A stretch of 64,000 nucleotides of DNA from CAVVDT01 sp963747005 (lineage in GTDB: Bacteria > Pseudomonadota > Alphaproteobacteria > Rhizobiales > Aestuariivirgaceae): contig CAVVDT010000008.1 of NCBI GenBank assembly GCA_963747005.1, positions 186,001 through 250,000 of the forward strand, given 5' to 3'. A model generated the notes under the pieces. That model saw only the letters and a list, made by a program, of their open reading frames with translations, searched no databases and was not told the DNA's origin. Below are positions 61,708 to 64,000 of this stretch, one piece after another. The translations under genes and the position numbers were made by a program. How positions within the stretch are numbered: position 1 is the stretch's first letter; every line of letters begins with the position of its first letter.

Positions 61708-62979
61708 TTACTTCCTGCCCCTGGCCTTGCGCTCGTGGTGGGTGCTCAGGGCCTTTGTGTCGATGGCACCGGCCTTCCTGGCAAATTCGGAAAAGGCGGT
61801 CGGCGAAATCACCTCGCAGTGGTCGTTTCCCTGGTGCAGGTAGGAGCACACCGACATCGTCTCACTCTGCTTGAGCGACCACATCAGCGCGACATATTCC
61901 TTGGTGCCGGGCACCTTCACGACGCCGCTGTCACCGCCCGAGAACATGTCGTGGGTGGAGGCGATGCGGCCGGTAAGCAGGGCATCGGCCTTGCTGGCAT
62001 TGGAAAAGCGCCCGAACGAGACGCCCCATCCCTCCAGTTGTTCAGGCTTTGCCCATGCCACGCGGTCGCGGCCCTTGCATACCACGTCGCGCATGTCGCC
62101 GGGCTTGGCGCTGGTCTGGTCGGCGATCTGGCGGATATGGGGCGCGCTGGCATAGTGGCCCTTGCGCTGGGCGGCGGCCTCCAGCAGCACCTGGGCGATG
62201 TCGGCGCGGGCGTGGGCGGTCTTGGCACCGAACACCACGGCGATATAGCGGGTCTTGTCGATGACGGCGCTGCCCACCAGGTTGAAGCCGGAATCGCAGA
62301 TATAGCCGGTCTTCATGCCGTCTGCCGTCGACATCTGGCGCAGCAGCAGGTTGCGGTTCCTGAGCCGCTTCTTGCCCACCCTCACATAGGGTTCGGAGAA
62401 GTAGTGCCAGTATTGCGGAAAGGTGCGCTGGATGGTCCAGGCGAGCAGCGCGATGTCGCGCGCCGTGGTGTATTGCTGCGGATCGTAGAGCCCGTGCGGA
62501 TTGACGAAATGGGTGCCGTTCATCCCCAGCTTTTGGGCCGCATCGTTCATGTGCGCAACGAAATCCGGCACGTTGCCGCCCACCGCTTCAGCCAGAACCA
62601 GCGCCATGTCGTTGGCCGAATAGACGAGGAGGGCGGTCAGGGCGAAGTCCACGCTGATCTGCGTACCGGCCCGAAGACCGATCTTGCTCGGCTCCACGCT
62701 GGCGGCCAGGGTCGAAACCGGGATCTTCTGATGCAGCTTCAGATGCCCGCTGCGCAGGGCATCGAAGGTAAGATAGGCCGTCATCAGCTTGGTGAGCGAG
62801 GCCGGATACCACGGCCTTCCGGCATCCTCGGCGAGGACGACCTGGCCGGTCGAGGCATTGATGACCAGCGATGGCCCCGCATTGGCCGCATTGGCGCCGA
62901 ATAGGACGGCGATGCTGAGCAGGAAGGCAATGAAGGCGCGGCTGCTGCACGCTCTGCCAAAAAAACCAGATAGTGACAT
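61708..62979 (-). CDS. D-alanyl-D-alanine carboxypeptidase (penicillin-binding protein 5/6 type)
   Basis: 423 residues. An N-terminal signal/anchor (AFIAFLLSIAVLFGANAANA) sends it to the periplasm. SLTK at 61-64 carries the nucleophile serine, SAN at 121-123 the second motif and KTG at 223-225 the third. The domain is S11 peptidase; the last ~170 residues are less conserved, with a basic end (HHERKARGRK) that could touch the membrane. It trims the terminal D-Ala of peptidoglycan stem peptides. Gene is alone. Confidence 0.94.
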   Translation of the reverse strand: MSLSGFFGRACSSRAFIAFLLSIAVLFGANAANAGPSLVINASTGQVVLAEDAGRPWYPASLTKLMTAYLTFDALRSGHLKLHQKIPVSTLAASVEPSKIGLRAGTQISVDFALTALLVYSANDMALVLAEAVGGNVPDFVAHMNDAAQKLGMNGTHFVNPHGLYDPQQYTTARDIALLAWTIQRTFPQYWHYFSEPYVRVGKKRLRNRNLLLRQMSTADGMKTGYICDSGFNLVGSAVIDKTRYIAVVFGAKTAHARADIAQVLLEAAAQRKGHYASAPHIRQIADQTSAKPGDMRDVVCKGRDRVAWAKPEQLEGWGVSFGRFSNASKADALLTGRIASTHDMFSGGDSGVVKVPGTKEYVALMWSLKQSETMSVCSYLHQGNDHCEVISPTAFSEFARKAGAIDTKALSTHHERKARGRK

Positions 62980-63268
62980 TCCAGGTCCGGTGTTGATTTG
63001 AGGTTCCCGTTTGCCCGCGCCGTCGCCGCGCCAGAGACCTAGCGCATTCTTTCGGCAAATGGAATTGCTTCATGGGCAATAACAAGGCGGTTTCGCATTT
63101 TGCAAGGGCTCCTCGTCGCAGTTTGCAAAGGGCGCAATGAGGCGCAGGTCACATTTTGGGGTACTGGCCATTCGCGCCGCAACATCTGGTGATGCGCCCC
63201 TGGCACAGGCATTGCTTGGTGAGGTTCAACGCCGGGATTGGGGTATTGCGTACCCGGCGGGTTTCAGT
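62980..63268 (+). other. Gene-free stretch before an orphan terminator
   Basis: About 290 bases between two minus-strand genes. The plus strand holds only weak, unlikely coding frames (one from 63137 of 75 codons with no recognisable family). A small hairpin GGGTA-TTGCG-TACCC lies at about 63241-63255. Because a plus-strand terminator follows, a small plus-strand RNA may be encoded here. Confidence 0.35.
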
Positions 63269-63304
63269 GGGGAGGCGATCTGGGCGGGTCGCCTCCCCGT
63301 TTTC
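63269..63304 (+). terminator. Rho-independent terminator on the plus strand
   Basis: Perfect 10-bp stem GGGGAGGCGA (63269-63278) with TCGCCTCCCC (63289-63298), 10-base loop, then GTTTTC. No plus-strand gene precedes it within 3 kb; on the minus strand no T-run follows. Either it ends a small RNA transcribed from about 63000-63250 or it is a bidirectional stem serving the CbiX-like gene, which ends beside it at 63303. Confidence 0.75.
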
Positions 63305-64000
63305 ATGGCTGGCGTCCGGTCACTGCGGTGGCCGCGGCAATGTCGTCGCAGATCAACTGGATGAAAGCGGGCGAGCGCGCAAGGGGCGGCGCGAGATGCA
63401 CATCGCCGCGCCCGCTCGCCGCCACCGCAGCGCCCAGATCCTCGGCCCCGTGCAGGCCCTCGCCGATAAAGAACCCCGAGACGATCAGCGGGCCGGGCAG
63501 CGCTGCAAGAGCTTTCGCAAGCAATGGCGGCTCTTCGAGAAAGGCGGTATGGACCGCGCCGAACACCTGCAAGGCGCTGACGGCGGCGGCGGCGGCTTCG
63601 GCCGCCAACCGCGAGGCCGGGTCGTTGCCGGAGCCATGGGCGACCATCAACAGGTGGGCTGAGTCGGGTTGAAGACCGGCCGACCGGGCAGCGCTTGCGG
63701 CCTCTCCGGCAACGATCGCCGGCAGGCGGGCGCTCAGACCGGTCGGCGCAAGGATGACGATGCGACGTCCGCTTGCATCGTTGTCGCCGCTAATCGCCAG
63801 ACGCTCGGGGATGGCCTGGCGCACATAGTAGCCATCGCTCATGAACAGCGGGACGATGCGCACCTCATCGCCCTTGAGCCGCGCACCGGCGCTGGCAAGA
63901 TCGGGGGTGTCGCTGATGTAGCCGATGGCCACGTCCTGAAAGCGACCGCTTGAGCGCATGCGTTCGGCAATAATGTTGGGCAGCCGGTTGTGGCGCTTAC
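63303..64000 (-). CDS. CbiX/sirohydrochlorin chelatase-like protein, partial at right edge
   Basis: The frame is open to 64000 (first residues seen KRHNRLPNIIAERMR), so the start is outside; about 232 residues are visible. The second half has LMVAHGSGNDPAS with the metal-coordinating histidine of CbiX/CbiK chelatases, plus SGFFIGEGLHG. The first half has IVPLFMSDGYYVR and LAPTGLSARLP. These two related halves suggest a two-domain CbiX-like protein. It may insert cobalt or iron into sirohydrochlorin or related tetrapyrroles. No neighbouring cobalamin genes are in the window to confirm. Confidence 0.75.
   Translation of the reverse strand, partial: KRHNRLPNIIAERMRSSGRFQDVAIGYISDTPDLASAGARLKGDEVRIVPLFMSDGYYVRQAIPERLAISGDNDASGRRIVILAPTGLSARLPAIVAGEAASAARSAGLQPDSAHLLMVAHGSGNDPASRLAAEAAAAAVSALQVFGAVHTAFLEEPPLLAKALAALPGPLIVSGFFIGEGLHGAEDLGAAVAASGRGDVHLAPPLARSPAFIQLICDDIAAATAVTGRQP

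Noticed and set aside
63137..63364. Small plus-strand protein of 75 codons
   Set aside because: It runs through the terminator and into the CbiX-like gene on the other strand, has no ribosome-binding site and resembles no family.

Overview
The window looks like a chromosomal segment of a GC-rich alphaproteobacterium, probably in or near the Hyphomicrobiales/Rhodospirillales. This rests on the alphaproteobacterial HemY tail at the left edge, PhaR beside phaAB, an LplT-PlsC-Aas fusion, glutamyl-Q tRNA(Asp) synthetase, and many solute transporters coupled to CoA-dependent catabolism. The species cannot be named from the sequence. Coding density is high and most genes form short, translationally coupled operons.

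Layout. 1-4200: the end of hemY, tRNA-Thr(CGT), then a decayed scar with pieces of an IS5-family and an IS481-family transposase and a truncated, frameshifted OmpR-type response regulator. 4203-13611 (minus strand): nine genes reading from an OpuC/OsmU-type betaine ABC transporter into a nitrilase-like hydrolase, acyl-CoA dehydrogenase, acyl-CoA ligase, crotonase and MmgE/PrpD protein, best read as uptake plus CoA-dependent breakdown of a quaternary-amine-like compound. 13908-17734: small cytochrome c, EamA transporter, secreted protein, GST and alpha/beta hydrolase. 17861-24348: a GAF-GAF-PAS adenylate/guanylate cyclase with a coiled-coil partner, diverging from a fused lysophospholipid flippase/acyltransferase/acyl-ACP synthetase. 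24361-28545: tRNA-Leu(CAA), a long leader and an RTX protein, YqaA, DsbB, an HNH nuclease and an AlkA-type glycosylase.

28591-34829: gluQ, dapF, then a tightly overlapping MOSC-fdhD-mobA-mobB-moeA set for molybdenum cofactor maturation and formate dehydrogenase activation. 34949-42052: a dimethylglycine-dehydrogenase-like flavoprotein, a DMT transporter, formate-THF ligase and a gamma-glutamyltransferase. With fdhD these suggest one-carbon flow from methylated amines through folate and formate. 42188-47445: an EAL protein with a degenerate GGDEF domain, then the polyhydroxybutyrate module phaR / phaA-phaB. phaC is not in the window.

47446-48411 is the longest gene-free stretch. It holds a 12-bp inverted repeat, a strong minus-strand promoter ahead of a structured non-coding region, and two copies of a ~160-bp REP-like repeat. 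48412-53745: an enamidase-like amidohydrolase followed by a complete polyamine-type ABC transporter. 53946-57994: a small membrane protein and a MarR-EmrA-EmrB-type efflux operon with a perfect 24-bp palindromic operator. 58084-64000: a class V aminotransferase, an EamA-COG0523 GTPase-ArsC/Spx-like operon, a D,D-carboxypeptidase, an orphan plus-strand terminator and a CbiX-like protein cut by the right edge.

Functions are read from motifs and family resemblance only; no database search was run.
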